Assembly: GCA_000733415.1 (NCBI GenBank)
Contig: KL662192.1
Coordinates: forward strand, 771,681 to 835,680
Length of the DNA stretch: 64,000 nucleotides
Direction: 5' to 3'
From: [Leptolyngbya] sp. JSC-1
GTDB taxonomy: Bacteria > Cyanobacteriota > Cyanobacteriia > Elainellales > Elainellaceae
Under the pieces are notes generated by a model. The model saw only the letters and a program-made list of their open reading frames with translations. It was not told the DNA's origin and ran no database searches. This document shows positions 25,969 to 33,364 of the stretch, piece by piece. The translations under genes and the position numbers were made by a program. The first letter of the stretch is position 1. Every line of letters begins with the position of its first letter.

Positions 25969-26469
25969 TCACCCAACGGGTTGAACCGTAGCCATCTTTA
26001 GTGCGGCAGGGCTGGGAAAAGGTTTGCTAAACGAAAAAGCGTAGGCCGTTGAACCGTACTGGCGTAGATGCTCTAGCCGCTGTTTGGCTTCGGCCACTGT
26101 GGGCAGATCACCGGCTGGGATCCACCAAAGCGCCAGAATTGGCTGATCCGCTTTCTCGAACCAGCGCCGCCGATCCCGCATTACGCCAGCATGGGCACTG
26201 CGATAGACGTAGTTAGACAACGCTTCCAGCGATTTCCAGACAGTTAGGGTAATCAGAATTCGCTCATCTTCAAAGGCGCGAATGCTAGTGGCATCCTCTT
26301 CTCCTTCGCCGCGCAATCGCCAAACGAAGCCTGGATCGGCATCGGCGACGGCATTGACAGCACGAATTTGCGCCACAAAATCCGCCATGCTGGGGTCGCA
26401 GAGTGGCGCACGCAGAGTGGCGGTATTGACCTGTGCCAGATAATACGACGCTCGTTGATTAAATGACAT
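25969..26469 (-). CDS. DUF3291 domain protein
   Basis: 166 residues, soluble. The pattern LAQVNTATLRAPLCDPSMADFV, then FVWRLRGEGEEDATSIRAFED, ILITLTVWKSLEALSNYVYR, MRDRRRWFEKADQPILALWWIPAGDLPTVAEAKQRLEHL (split here) covers nearly the whole protein and matches DUF3291, a dimeric alpha-beta-barrel-like family related to antibiotic-biosynthesis monooxygenase folds. The function is unknown; similar proteins sit near stress and secondary-metabolism genes. The start ATG at 26469 fits the family. It is divergent from the DoxX gene. Confidence 0.75.
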   Translation of the reverse strand: MSFNQRASYYLAQVNTATLRAPLCDPSMADFVAQIRAVNAVADADPGFVWRLRGEGEEDATSIRAFEDERILITLTVWKSLEALSNYVYRSAHAGVMRDRRRWFEKADQPILALWWIPAGDLPTVAEAKQRLEHLRQYGSTAYAFSFSKPFPSPAALKMATVQPVG

Positions 26470-26772
26470 TGGTTAAAGGGGTAAAGAAGTGATTCTTAAG
26501 ACCTTCCCACAAATCATCTATCTAGAGTGGTATTTAAACATGCAATTTTATAATCAGATCAGTTTTTCATCGGCTTCTACCTTTACGGGAAGTCCGAAAG
26601 TTCAGTAGCATCTAATCGATGGAGTTGTGTGCCATCAAATCCAATCGGGCAATATCATGCGATGGGTGGATTAGTCCATCTCGGCATGAGTTATTTAGCA
26701 GGAATCCTTAGCAAGAATTCTATAGAAACCATCCTTCGGCCCAAACATCACCGGAAAAAACAGGAGATTGTC

Positions 26773-27258
26773 ATGACCACCACTCAAAATGTAAATATAG
26801 GCTCCACAAATCTGCTAGTTAGTTTGCTCCGCTCAACCGCCACTGGAAATCTGGGGTTTCAAGTCACTTGGGCTGTGCTGCGAATTGGAGCCAGCCTGCT
26901 GATGATTCACAACGGTTTGGACAAACTAGCCGATGTCCAGGGGTTTGCAACGGGCGTGGTCGCGACAATTGGGCTGCCCTATCCAGTGTTCTTTACCTAC
27001 TGTGCTGCCTATACTGAACTGTTTGGGTCGATTCTACTGGCGTTAGGGCTGTTTACGCGGGTCAATGCCGCCTTTTTGCTGCTAACGATGTTCGTAGCCG
27101 TCTACTTCCACCTCAAAGCAGATGGATTCAAAATTCCACCTTTGGAGACGGCTTCCCTCTATGGCACGATATTTCTGTTTTTCTGCGTCAACGGGGGAGG
27201 TGCTTTTTCGTTAGATGCGGGTTTGGTTCGCTGGCTGATGCAGCAAAAAGACGGGTGA
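26773..27258 (+). CDS. DoxX-family membrane protein
   Basis: About 161 residues with four transmembrane helices. The DoxX signature appears as RIGASLLMIHNGLDKLADVQ, then YTELFGSILLALGLFTRVNA and a hydrophobic end with FKIPPLETASLYGTIFLFFC. Family members are quinone- or thiol-redox associated membrane proteins with loosely known roles. The ATG at 26773 was chosen because AGGAG lies 8 nt upstream; the longer frame from 26629 has no such site. It is convergent with the YwiC-like gene after 7 bp. Confidence 0.8.
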   Translation: MTTTQNVNIGSTNLLVSLLRSTATGNLGFQVTWAVLRIGASLLMIHNGLDKLADVQGFATGVVATIGLPYPVFFTYCAAYTELFGSILLALGLFTRVNAAFLLLTMFVAVYFHLKADGFKIPPLETASLYGTIFLFFCVNGGGAFSLDAGLVRWLMQQKDG

Positions 27259-27265
27259 ACCGCCC

Positions 27266-28072
27266 CTAGCGAACGGCAGGCAGAACGCTGAGCGATACGA
27301 TGCTCAAAAACAGCAAAGCACTGCAGGTTTCCAGCATTGCCACAGCGCGAATATCGGCCTTGCGGTACCACTGCTGTTGCCAGCAAATCAGCCCAAACTT
27401 GAGCAGCGCCACACCAAATGCTAAGGCCGTCACCCACGGCAACCACCCGCTACCGTACAAACCAAACACAATTAGGCTGGCAATGGCATGATAAATTGCT
27501 CCTGGCCTGATTGAACTTAGCTTGGCTTTCCGCCACTTAACTGCAAAAATTGTGGCGCTAAAAAATAGGCTATTTAATAGCCAGAGGCCGATTGCCAGAC
27601 GTGAGAAAGTCCCAATGGTTGCGCCGTAGGCCAGCGGTGCTGCTAAACAAACGGCTGTAAAGGTAACCATTTCGTTGAGAATCGATTTTTGTTCGCGCTG
27701 CCAAACCGCAATGCCGTCAGCTGCTAGGGCTGCAATTGCCCCAGCATAGAGCCACAGCAGCAGCGGGAATTGCAGCGCTAGATAGAGGGCGATTCCCAAT
27801 GCGGTGCCGCCGTAAACCGTTGCCCAAATCAGAAAGCGAGGCTTGAGGCTTTTGCGCTGACGAATTTGTAAAACGAACGGATGCTCAGCCTGAAAGCCAA
27901 GAAAGGCACAAATCAGCGCTAGGGTTGTCTGCCAAGTCCAGGTTTGGGCTGCCGCTGCTCCGGTGATAAATGACACCAACAGCACAATATACACGCCATG
28001 TTCGGGGGACAGCATCGGGCGGTATTGGCTCAGGCGGTGAGATAAGGTAGGAAAGGTTGGTTCTACGGTCAT
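27266..28072 (-). CDS. YwiC-like membrane protein
   Basis: 268 residues with about eight transmembrane helices. The start LSPEHGVYIVLLVSFITG matches the 'PKEHGAWAMLL' signature of the YwiC family, and IWATVYGGTALGI, WQREQKSILNEMVTFTAVCLA follow in the family order. Function is unproven. It begins 12 bp after the stop of the cupin gene, so the two are almost surely co-transcribed. In other bacteria YwiC-like genes lie near nitrate/nitrite respiration genes, which are absent here. Confidence 0.75.
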   Translation of the reverse strand: MTVEPTFPTLSHRLSQYRPMLSPEHGVYIVLLVSFITGAAAAQTWTWQTTLALICAFLGFQAEHPFVLQIRQRKSLKPRFLIWATVYGGTALGIALYLALQFPLLLWLYAGAIAALAADGIAVWQREQKSILNEMVTFTAVCLAAPLAYGATIGTFSRLAIGLWLLNSLFFSATIFAVKWRKAKLSSIRPGAIYHAIASLIVFGLYGSGWLPWVTALAFGVALLKFGLICWQQQWYRKADIRAVAMLETCSALLFLSIVSLSVLPAVR

Positions 28073-28084
28073 CCTAGGATTATT

Positions 28085-28447
28085 TCAGGTGTGTAAAAAG
28101 GCGAGATTTTCGTCAGCTCGCAGCGAGTGGGGAGTGTTGGCTGGCATATAGACAAATACTCCTGGTTCCAACCTCACCTCCTTGCCTTCGATGGTTAAGC
28201 AACCATATCCTTCTAGGATAGTAAGAGAAACATTGCGAGGTGCCGTGTGTTCGGGCAATACGGTTCCTGCTGTAATACACATCAGCATAAACGAACTGGT
28301 CTGATTTTTGATTAGAACCTTTCGCGTCACGCCGGGCTTGCTGTAATCGATTTGGTTTTTGAGCTGAACCGATAGAGACGCAGTCGTTGTTTCTGCGGCA
28401 GGAACCTGCTGGTTGGATGCGGTTTCTAGCTGAGTCGGGTGGGTCAT
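28085..28447 (-). CDS. Cupin-domain protein
   Basis: 120 residues with one cupin_2 barrel: ITAGTVLPEHTAPRNVSLTILEGYGCLTIEGKEV (split) gives motif 1 with a His/Glu-type metal site, and FVYMPANTPHSLRADE gives motif 2 with its His. The N-terminal 40 residues are polar (Thr/Ala/Gln-rich). Small cupins of this kind are metal-binding sensors or enzymes; which one cannot be told. It is first in a two-gene unit with the YwiC-like gene. The start ATG 28447 has GGAG 6-9 nt upstream. A frame at 28113-28463 on the same strand is a shadow. Confidence 0.8.
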   Translation of the reverse strand: MTHPTQLETASNQQVPAAETTTASLSVQLKNQIDYSKPGVTRKVLIKNQTSSFMLMCITAGTVLPEHTAPRNVSLTILEGYGCLTIEGKEVRLEPGVFVYMPANTPHSLRADENLAFLHT

Positions 28448-28621
28448 GGATGATGTTCTCCAAATAGCCTTCCTTTTTAATTTGTCAAATTAGCCGAGAT
28501 TGATCTATGAGCTAGCTCATATTGGGAAATCCGCTAATCGCGCCTATGCAGAAGGGGGAGATGGAACAGTTTAGGGGTGCAGTTACACCCCCCTGTCTTC
28601 TATTTTCCGTTTCTACTGCGA

Positions 28622-29545
28622 TCAAGACATCGCATAAACCATCTCTGCTACCCGATCAGCTGCAGTAGGATCAAGTGAACGCAACATCTTAACAAAATTG
28701 GGATGAACCATTCCCGATCCCAGGAATGTCCAACGGTAGGACTTTTCTTGGGCAGTTTGAATCTCTTGCTTTTCGCTCTCGGTAAACAGTCGTCCTGTAG
28801 CCTGTTGCAAAGCCTCAATATCCAGTTGAACTTGTGCCATCAAGCCATTATGGATAAAGTTGCCGATCGCAAAGTAATCGGCAATACCTTGCTGAATTTC
28901 TGCGTCATTCAGGTCTCGCACCATTGTTTCCACCATGAGAGTATCGAGCTTGGCATGTTGTGCTTCTTCTAGCCAGTGATGCTTCAACAAACTGCAAAAC
29001 TGGGGGTCAAGTTCTTGCTGGGGTTGAATGCTATCGAGGTAGTGATGTTGAGTCATCCACTCAATTTGCAAAACCACCAGCGCAATGCCCAACGAGCTGT
29101 GTTGCAAAATGGCATCTGCAATTGTCTTAGCTGGCCCAATTACACCACAGGGTGAGCCAAACCCAGCTTGAAATTCCTCCTCAAATCGACGAAACAGGTT
29201 AATGTGCTTGCCTTCTTCTTCTGCGAAACAGAGGAAGGCTTGGGTCGCCACAATATCTTCGGTACCGATGCGTTGAACATGCTCCAGAACCAGTGGCACG
29301 ATAAACTCTTCGACCACACCAAATAGGTAGAGGTAGCTGTTGCCGCGAATATGATTTAATACCAGCTTTTCGGCTCCATTCAGGCATGGAATTGACTCAA
29401 CCCCAGCAAGCGAGTCAGGCATGAAAGGTTTACTGAAGTCAAGGCGCTTGTCACCGCCAATAATGTCTTCAATGCGCCAGGTGATTTTGTGGGCTGCTTC
29501 GAGCGTTGCTTTGTAGGAATAGGGGCTGGAAACAGTAGAAACCAT
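28622..29545 (-). CDS. Diiron oxygenase (AurF/ferritin-like), paralogue 1
   Basis: 307 residues, all-helical, with iron-ligand motifs Glu80 (VVEEFI), E111-x-x-H114 (EEEGKH), Glu162 (IEWMTQHH) and E194-x-x-H197 (LEEAQH). This is the two-ExxH arrangement of ferritin-like and AurF-type diiron proteins, which use O2 to oxidise amines or alkyl groups. The second copy at 37177-38190 shares roughly 60% of residues in the first 90 positions (IIGGDKRLDFSKPFMPDSL versus LIGGDKRLNFTQPFLPDAL). A small 84-residue gene precedes it on the same strand with a 98-bp gap; the phased-repeat promoter at 30000-30052 precedes both. The substrate is unknown. Confidence 0.75.
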   Translation of the reverse strand: MVSTVSSPYSYKATLEAAHKITWRIEDIIGGDKRLDFSKPFMPDSLAGVESIPCLNGAEKLVLNHIRGNSYLYLFGVVEEFIVPLVLEHVQRIGTEDIVATQAFLCFAEEEGKHINLFRRFEEEFQAGFGSPCGVIGPAKTIADAILQHSSLGIALVVLQIEWMTQHHYLDSIQPQQELDPQFCSLLKHHWLEEAQHAKLDTLMVETMVRDLNDAEIQQGIADYFAIGNFIHNGLMAQVQLDIEALQQATGRLFTESEKQEIQTAQEKSYRWTFLGSGMVHPNFVKMLRSLDPTAADRVAEMVYAMS

Positions 29546-29643
29546 TTGAGTTCTCCTTGAATTAGTAATGAACTATGGAATGAAATAAAGATGTTGCAAA
29601 CTAAGAAAATAAGAATGGAACTAGTACCAGTTGTATTGCTGCT

Positions 29644-29898
29644 CTAAGCAGGAGTGCACTTCTGTCTCAGAAGCACAGATAGTACGCTGGTTAAAGGATG
29701 ATAAACAGTCCAGGAAATATGACCATCACGATATACGTATTGAGAGATCTTGGGTTCATTACCCTGTGTCAGAAATTGAACGATGGTGCGACTAATACGG
29801 CTGAATCGATCTGAGAGTATATAGCGTAGCGACAAGCGATCCCGCTGTTGACTTGATAAAGCAGAGGTTGATGGAAGAGAAGTTGAATTAGATGCCAT
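29644..29898 (-). CDS. Small hypothetical protein in front of diiron oxygenase 1
   Basis: 84 residues. Ser/Thr-rich start, then a basic helical middle (RDRLSLRYILSDRFSRISRT) and a motif VYRDGHISWTVYHPLTSVLS that looks like a short beta hairpin. ATG 29898 has GGAG 8-11 nt upstream, which argues for a real gene. It is the first gene after the phased-repeat promoter at 30000-30052 and probably shares a transcript with the diiron oxygenase. No family recognised; it could be a partner peptide or a small regulator. Confidence 0.5.
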   Translation of the reverse strand: MASNSTSLPSTSALSSQQRDRLSLRYILSDRFSRISRTIVQFLTQGNEPKISQYVYRDGHISWTVYHPLTSVLSVLLRQKCTPA

Positions 29899-29999
29899 TG
29901 GTTTATCTCCAAGGTGTGAATTCTAGAACAGAGCTGGTTTGAGAAAACAGATTTTTGTTTATTGGTTGTTCTGTTCATTTGTTTTCTGTTCTGTTATTA

Positions 30000-30052
30000 G
30001 GTTATTCACATTACTGTCCTAAAAACGTCCGAGCATCATCCCAGAATCATCC
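30000..30052 (-). promoter_or_regulatory. Phased 11-bp repeat operator A (SARP-type)
   Basis: On the + strand GTCC, GTCC, ATCC, ATCC start at 30016, 30027, 30038 and 30049, exactly 11 bp apart, and GGTTATTC lies at 30000-30007, 8 bp from the first. Read on the gene strand this is GGAT-GGAT-GGAC-GGAC, an 8-bp gap, then GAATAACC. The downstream gene starts at 29898. The same layout occurs at 31119-31160 and 38212-38264. Confidence 0.7.
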
Positions 30053-30183
30053 ATTGGGCTTGGCTAGGAAAAACTTTCTGTCACCATGCGTTTCTATAGT
30101 CATTCCTCCGTTGCATAGTTCTATCCTACAGATGCGGTTTGCCTGCTGCCTTGGAAGACTTAAAGTATCTGAATCACAGCATC

Positions 30184-31065
30184 CTAGTTGATGTCTGAAT
30201 TAGAAGTTGCAAGCTCTTTTCTGCTGGAGCGCTGCTGCCAGATGACCAACGCAATGCCACCCAGTACCGCAACAGACGCTAATCCTAACCGTAGGGTCAT
30301 CGCTTCATTCAGAACCAAGATGGCTCCAACAGCGGCAATGATGGGCACACTGAGTTGCACAATCGCAGCTTGGGTTGCTTTTAATTTGGGTAAGGCGTGA
30401 TACCAGATTGCATATCCAACCCCCGATGCGATCGCTCCAGAGCAGATGGCATATAATACGCCTGCGCAATCGAATGAAATTGCAGGACGGAAGATGAGAC
30501 TCAGGATGATGGCAAAAGGAACCGCACGTAAGAAATTACCGCCTGTGGATTGGATTGGATTGGCCACCCCTTTCCCCAGTAACGAATAAATGCCCCATGC
30601 TGTACCCGCCACCAGCATCAACACTGCGCCTTGGAGTGGTGGGGTTGAAAGTCCTGGTAGCAATAGCCCAACTAAGCCAGCAAGCGCGATTAGCAACCCC
30701 ATCACCTGCATTCCTCGCAACCGTTCGCCTACCCATAGTCCGTAGCCGATCATAGTGATTTGAACGGCACCGAAGAGGAGTAAGGCTCCAACGCCAGCTG
30801 GCAAGCTGATGTAGGCAATTGAAAAACAGGCCGCGTAGGTAAACAACGCCAGCGCAGAACTCCAACTTCCCCCTTTGCTGATTCTGCCACCCCGCAGATG
30901 GATAATCAGCCCTAGCATCAGGGCACCAGCGATCAGACGAATAGCGGTAAAACTGGTGGCATCGATACCCGTGTGTTTGAGTGCGATCCGGCAGAGCAGA
31001 GAGTTGGCAGCAAACGCGACCATGGCAAGGGTAGTTAAGCAAAGAGTACGTGGTGCGATCGACAT
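30184..31065 (-). CDS. EamA/DMT-family transporter
   Basis: 293 residues with ten hydrophobic segments in two EamA halves: ALKHTGIDATSFTAIRLIAG and YISLPAGVGALLLFGAVQIT in the first half, VGYAIWYHALPKLKATQAAI and VQLSVPIIAAVGAILVLNEA in the second. The latter motif, ending E-x-x-x-x-x-x-G, is typical of the RhaT/EamA branch. It should export a small metabolite. It has its own phased-repeat promoter (31119-31160) and is transcribed in the same direction as the DUF4242 genes upstream. Its location inside the regulon region suggests it exports a product of that pathway, which is inference. Confidence 0.82.
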   Translation of the reverse strand: MSIAPRTLCLTTLAMVAFAANSLLCRIALKHTGIDATSFTAIRLIAGALMLGLIIHLRGGRISKGGSWSSALALFTYAACFSIAYISLPAGVGALLLFGAVQITMIGYGLWVGERLRGMQVMGLLIALAGLVGLLLPGLSTPPLQGAVLMLVAGTAWGIYSLLGKGVANPIQSTGGNFLRAVPFAIILSLIFRPAISFDCAGVLYAICSGAIASGVGYAIWYHALPKLKATQAAIVQLSVPIIAAVGAILVLNEAMTLRLGLASVAVLGGIALVIWQQRSSRKELATSNSDIN

Positions 31066-31118
31066 AAAATGTGAACTGGGTGACAGGAACGTTTAATTTG
31101 AATAACCTTCTATGCTCA

Positions 31119-31160
31119 GGTTATTCTGCTCACCGTCCTGAAACCGTCCTGAAATTCTCA
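31119..31160 (-). promoter_or_regulatory. Phased 11-bp repeat operator C (SARP-type)
   Basis: GTCC at 31135 and 31146 and a weaker CTCA at 31157, all 11 bp apart. GGTTATTC at 31119-31126 is again separated by exactly 8 bp. On the minus strand this precedes the EamA gene starting at 31065. Confidence 0.6.
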
Positions 31161-31412
31161 AGGCACAATTGGGTTCTGCTCCAGACAAATTTCGACTCGC
31201 CAAATTTGGTCATAGGTCAAACCAGCCTGGTGGCAGGCATCGCGAACAAGTTCTGCATAGGGCGCTTCAAATTCACAGATCGAACGGGTGTTGTCGATCG
31301 CCACCAATGAGCGAATCCAGGTAATACCACGCTCGACAAAACAGGGATGTAAGGTATGATCGAATTCCTTGAAGGGCGGATTATAACTGCAATTGAGAAT
31401 GATTCGTGCCAT
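31158..31412 (-). CDS. DUF4242 (nickel-binding-like) protein, single domain
   Basis: 84 residues. ILNCSYNPPFKEFDHTLHPC, then RSLVAIDNTRSICEFEAPYAELVRDACHQAG and IWRVEIC (split) form a single ferredoxin-like alpha-beta domain of the DUF4242 type, described in some members as nickel-binding. It lies 7 bp after the two-domain DUF4242 gene and is likely co-transcribed with it. In bacteria DUF4242 genes are often beside SARP/BTAD regulators; here the 1030-residue one is 2 kb away. The last codons overlap the first bases of operator C. Function unknown. Confidence 0.7.
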   Translation of the reverse strand: MARIILNCSYNPPFKEFDHTLHPCFVERGITWIRSLVAIDNTRSICEFEAPYAELVRDACHQAGLTYDQIWRVEICLEQNPIVP

Positions 31413-31419
31413 TGCTCTG

Positions 31420-32013
31420 TCAAGCCCCTGTATGTAGAGAACCCACAGATTCAGTCACTGGTTGGATCAACGTCGCTTTCCAAATGCGTTCAAAAGGGAT
31501 TCTCACTTTGCGGTAAAGCGATCGCACCTGTTCCGCACTAGATGCCGAAAATAAACAGACCGAATGCGTGCCATCCATTGCGATGATTGAAGAGGCAGAC
31601 TGGATATTCAGCTCATCCAAACAGCTCTTGGACTGCCGTTTGGTTGCTTCATAGACGGTTTTGGTGATTGGTGGGTTGTAATTCACCTCTGCCACAATCA
31701 GGCCAGCACCTTGGGGAAAACGCTGAGGAGTTTCTGGTAGCCACAGTTCTGCTTGCCAGGCTCGCTGAAACGGCATCCGAGTTTCACGACAGGCTTCCCG
31801 CATGGTTTCGGTATAGGGCACATTGAACAGACAAATGGAGCAATCGCCATTCACCGATACCAAAGAAAAGAGCCAGTGCACCTGACGGGCTTCCAGGCAG
31901 CCATCCAGCCTGTAATTCACCTGCATCCAGCGATCGAAGGTCATGGGAGCTGCAAGCGCAGGTGAAAAGGTTCTTTCCAAAACGGCGAGTTTCATGTCGG
32001 TGTTCAGGTTCAT
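31420..32013 (-). CDS. DUF4242 protein, tandem domains
   Basis: About 197 residues with two DUF4242 domains: one from LAVLERTFSPALAAPMTFD to MPFQRAWQAELW, and a second from LIVAEVNYNPPITKTVYEA to IPFERIWKATLIQP. Each contains the S-x-C-x-F core (DCSICLFNVPY; THSVCLFSASS). The longer frame to 32181 runs into a repeat element and has no family similarity, so ATG 32013 (MNLNTDMKLAV), with CAGGG about 9 nt upstream, is preferred. Followed by the single-domain gene after 7 bp. The role is probably sensing or binding a metal or small ligand; not proven. Confidence 0.7.
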   Translation of the reverse strand: MNLNTDMKLAVLERTFSPALAAPMTFDRWMQVNYRLDGCLEARQVHWLFSLVSVNGDCSICLFNVPYTETMREACRETRMPFQRAWQAELWLPETPQRFPQGAGLIVAEVNYNPPITKTVYEATKRQSKSCLDELNIQSASSIIAMDGTHSVCLFSASSAEQVRSLYRKVRIPFERIWKATLIQPVTESVGSLHTGA

Positions 32014-32147
32014 ACGTCGAATCCCTGAATGCTCTAGCTTTATTGTACGGCTGAAGTTGGCGATCGCCTCGTTAGGGTACTGCTGCGAGATCGGGTTCTT
32101 CCCACCATAAGCCGCTAGAATTTGAGGTAGTTTGATATCTATGCTTC

Positions 32148-32245
32148 TAAGTACCTCGGTATAATTAAAAATCAGATTCAAAACCCCGCGCAGAGGGCGG
32201 CGCAGGGTTTTGGGTTTTATGTTTAATTATGCTCACCTACTTTAC
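32148..32245 (+). repeat. Hairpin repeat, copy 2 (left of HepT/MntA)
   Basis: Begins TAAGTACCTCGGTATAATTA and ends TTTAATTATGCTCACCTACT, with a G/C core (CCCCGCGC...GCGCAGGG). It is nearly identical over ~95 bp to 33239-33332, apart from a small change in the core. The two copies bracket the toxin-antitoxin genes in the same orientation. Confidence 0.75.
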
Positions 32246-32284
32246 GCCTTCGATTTTACAAAACATGAGTATTCTACTTCCTTC

Positions 32285-32332
32285 TATAGCCGTCGCCACA
32301 ACAATGTCCTATCTCTTCTGGCAAACACTATA
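32285..32332. mobile_element. MITE-like fragment, TATAGCCGTCGCCAC family
   Basis: Starts TATAGCCGTCGCCACAACAA and ends GGCAAACACTATA, with terminal inverted repeats TATAG...GCCA. A longer relative is at 50426-50517 and another deleted copy at 43147-43200. TA at both ends suggests target duplication by an IS630/Tc1-like transposase; inferred. Confidence 0.55.
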
Positions 32333-32417
32333 CATCAACCCTTAATTTTCATGCTTGAGAGAGACTGAGTTTGGGGCAAGCATAAAGAAAAGGACTGATT
32401 GAGAACACCACATTGTG

Positions 32418-32744
32418 ATGAACATGATTCAACCTGCATTTCCCTTATCAGAACAAGACATTCAAATCTTTTGCGATCGCTGGCAAATCATTGAACTTGC
32501 CCTGTTTGGCTCCATTTTGAGTGATGATTTTCGCCCTGATAGCGACATTGATCTCCTCGTCACCTTTTCGCCAAAAGCAGATTGGAGCTTGCTTGATCAT
32601 GCCAGAATGCAGCAAGAACTCGCCAGTTTACTTAATCGAGATGTTGATTTGGTTAGCAAGCGGGCAATCGAGCGGAGTCACAACTGGATTCGTCGCCAAG
32701 AAATTCTCAACACCGCACAAGTGATTTATGCCCAACAACCGTGA
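32418..32744 (+). CDS. mntA: MntA-type nucleotidyltransferase antitoxin
   Basis: About 108 residues. The minimal nucleotidyltransferase motif is intact: LFGSILSDDFRPDSDIDLLV gives G-S followed by ten residues and D-x-D, the signature of MNT enzymes. MntA neutralises HepT by AMPylating (or polyadenylylating) a tyrosine near its active site. It overlaps the next gene by 17 bp (32728-32744), as usual for this pair. GTG 32415, ATG 32418 and ATG 32424 are all possible starts. Two ~95-bp repeats flank the pair. Function should be cytoplasmic. Confidence 0.85.
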   Translation: MNMIQPAFPLSEQDIQIFCDRWQIIELALFGSILSDDFRPDSDIDLLVTFSPKADWSLLDHARMQQELASLLNRDVDLVSKRAIERSHNWIRRQEILNTAQVIYAQQP

Positions 32745-33069
32745 TGTTGCAACACTTCTTGATATTGCAAGAGCAGCCCAAAGGGTCCTGGATTTCAAAC
32801 AAGGCATGAACAAAACGGACTTCTTGGAAGATGCTAAAACCCAATCTGCCATCGTCTATCAACTTCTCATCATCGGTGAAGCTGTCAAGCGTTTATCGCA
32901 AGATCTCCGTGTCCAACATCCCGAAACTCCCTGGGCACCCATCGCTGGAATGCGAGATAACCTCATTCATAACTATGATGATGTTGATCTCGATGAGGTT
33001 TGGAGAACCGCCGAGCGAGACATCCCAGACCTACTTACTCTGTTAGAGCCTCTCCTCCCCTCCCCATAG
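32728..33069 (+). CDS. hepT: HepT-like ribonuclease toxin (HEPN, DUF86)
   Basis: 113 residues, all-helical HEPN domain. The catalytic motif R-x4-H-x-Y is present as RDNLIHNY near residue 75, the RNase site and the tyrosine modified by MntA. Upstream helices contain QSAIVYQLLIIGEAVKRLSQ, typical of DUF86. As a toxin it cleaves RNA; with MntA it forms a type VII toxin-antitoxin module that can stabilise mobile DNA or act in phage defence. It overlaps the antitoxin gene and is followed by a MITE and the second flanking repeat. Confidence 0.87.
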   Translation: MPNNRDVATLLDIARAAQRVLDFKQGMNKTDFLEDAKTQSAIVYQLLIIGEAVKRLSQDLRVQHPETPWAPIAGMRDNLIHNYDDVDLDEVWRTAERDIPDLLTLLEPLLPSP

Positions 33070-33130
33070 GCGATTTCATCTATATTCCAGACTTGGTATG
33101 TTAATGTTACATCTCCTTATCATTAAGGCT

Positions 33131-33240
33131 TATATAGCGCTACGCACTTGCGTTAGGACACTCCTGATGATGGAGAAGCCCCGCGCAGCGGGGCTTCTCC
33201 ATCATCAGAGAGTCTCAATCTAGGCGCGTAGCACCATATA
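33131..33240. mobile_element. MITE with 21-bp perfect hairpin core
   Basis: Terminal inverted repeats TATATAGCGCTACGCAC (33131-33147) and the complement of GCGCGTAGCACCATATA (33224-33240) match at 14 of 17 positions. The centre is a perfect 21-bp palindrome, CTGATGATGGAGAAGCCCCGC (33164-33184) with its complement at 33188-33208. Right end abuts copy 3 of the hairpin repeat. Confidence 0.7.
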
Positions 33241-33332
33241 AGTACCTCGGCATCATTAAAAACCAGATTCAAAACCCTGCGCCGCCCGCGCAGGGTTTTG
33301 GATTTTATGTTTAATTATGCTCACCTATTTAC
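33239..33332 (+). repeat. Hairpin repeat, copy 3 (right of HepT/MntA)
   Basis: TAAGTACCTCGG, ATTAAAAACCAGATTC, a core CCCTGCGC...GCGCAGGG and TTTAATTATGCTCACC, in direct orientation with copy 2. Confidence 0.75.
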
Positions 33333-33364
33333 CAAGTTCTGTATACTTTTGTCCAACCTACTTC

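Larger units (their letters stand above)
32014..32414. other. Intergenic region with repeats, left of HepT/MntA
   Basis: Apart from the leader of the DUF4242 gene it contains copy 2 of the hairpin repeat (32148-32245) and a 48-bp MITE-like fragment (32285-32332). No gene seen. HIP1 octamer at 32060. Confidence 0.5.
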
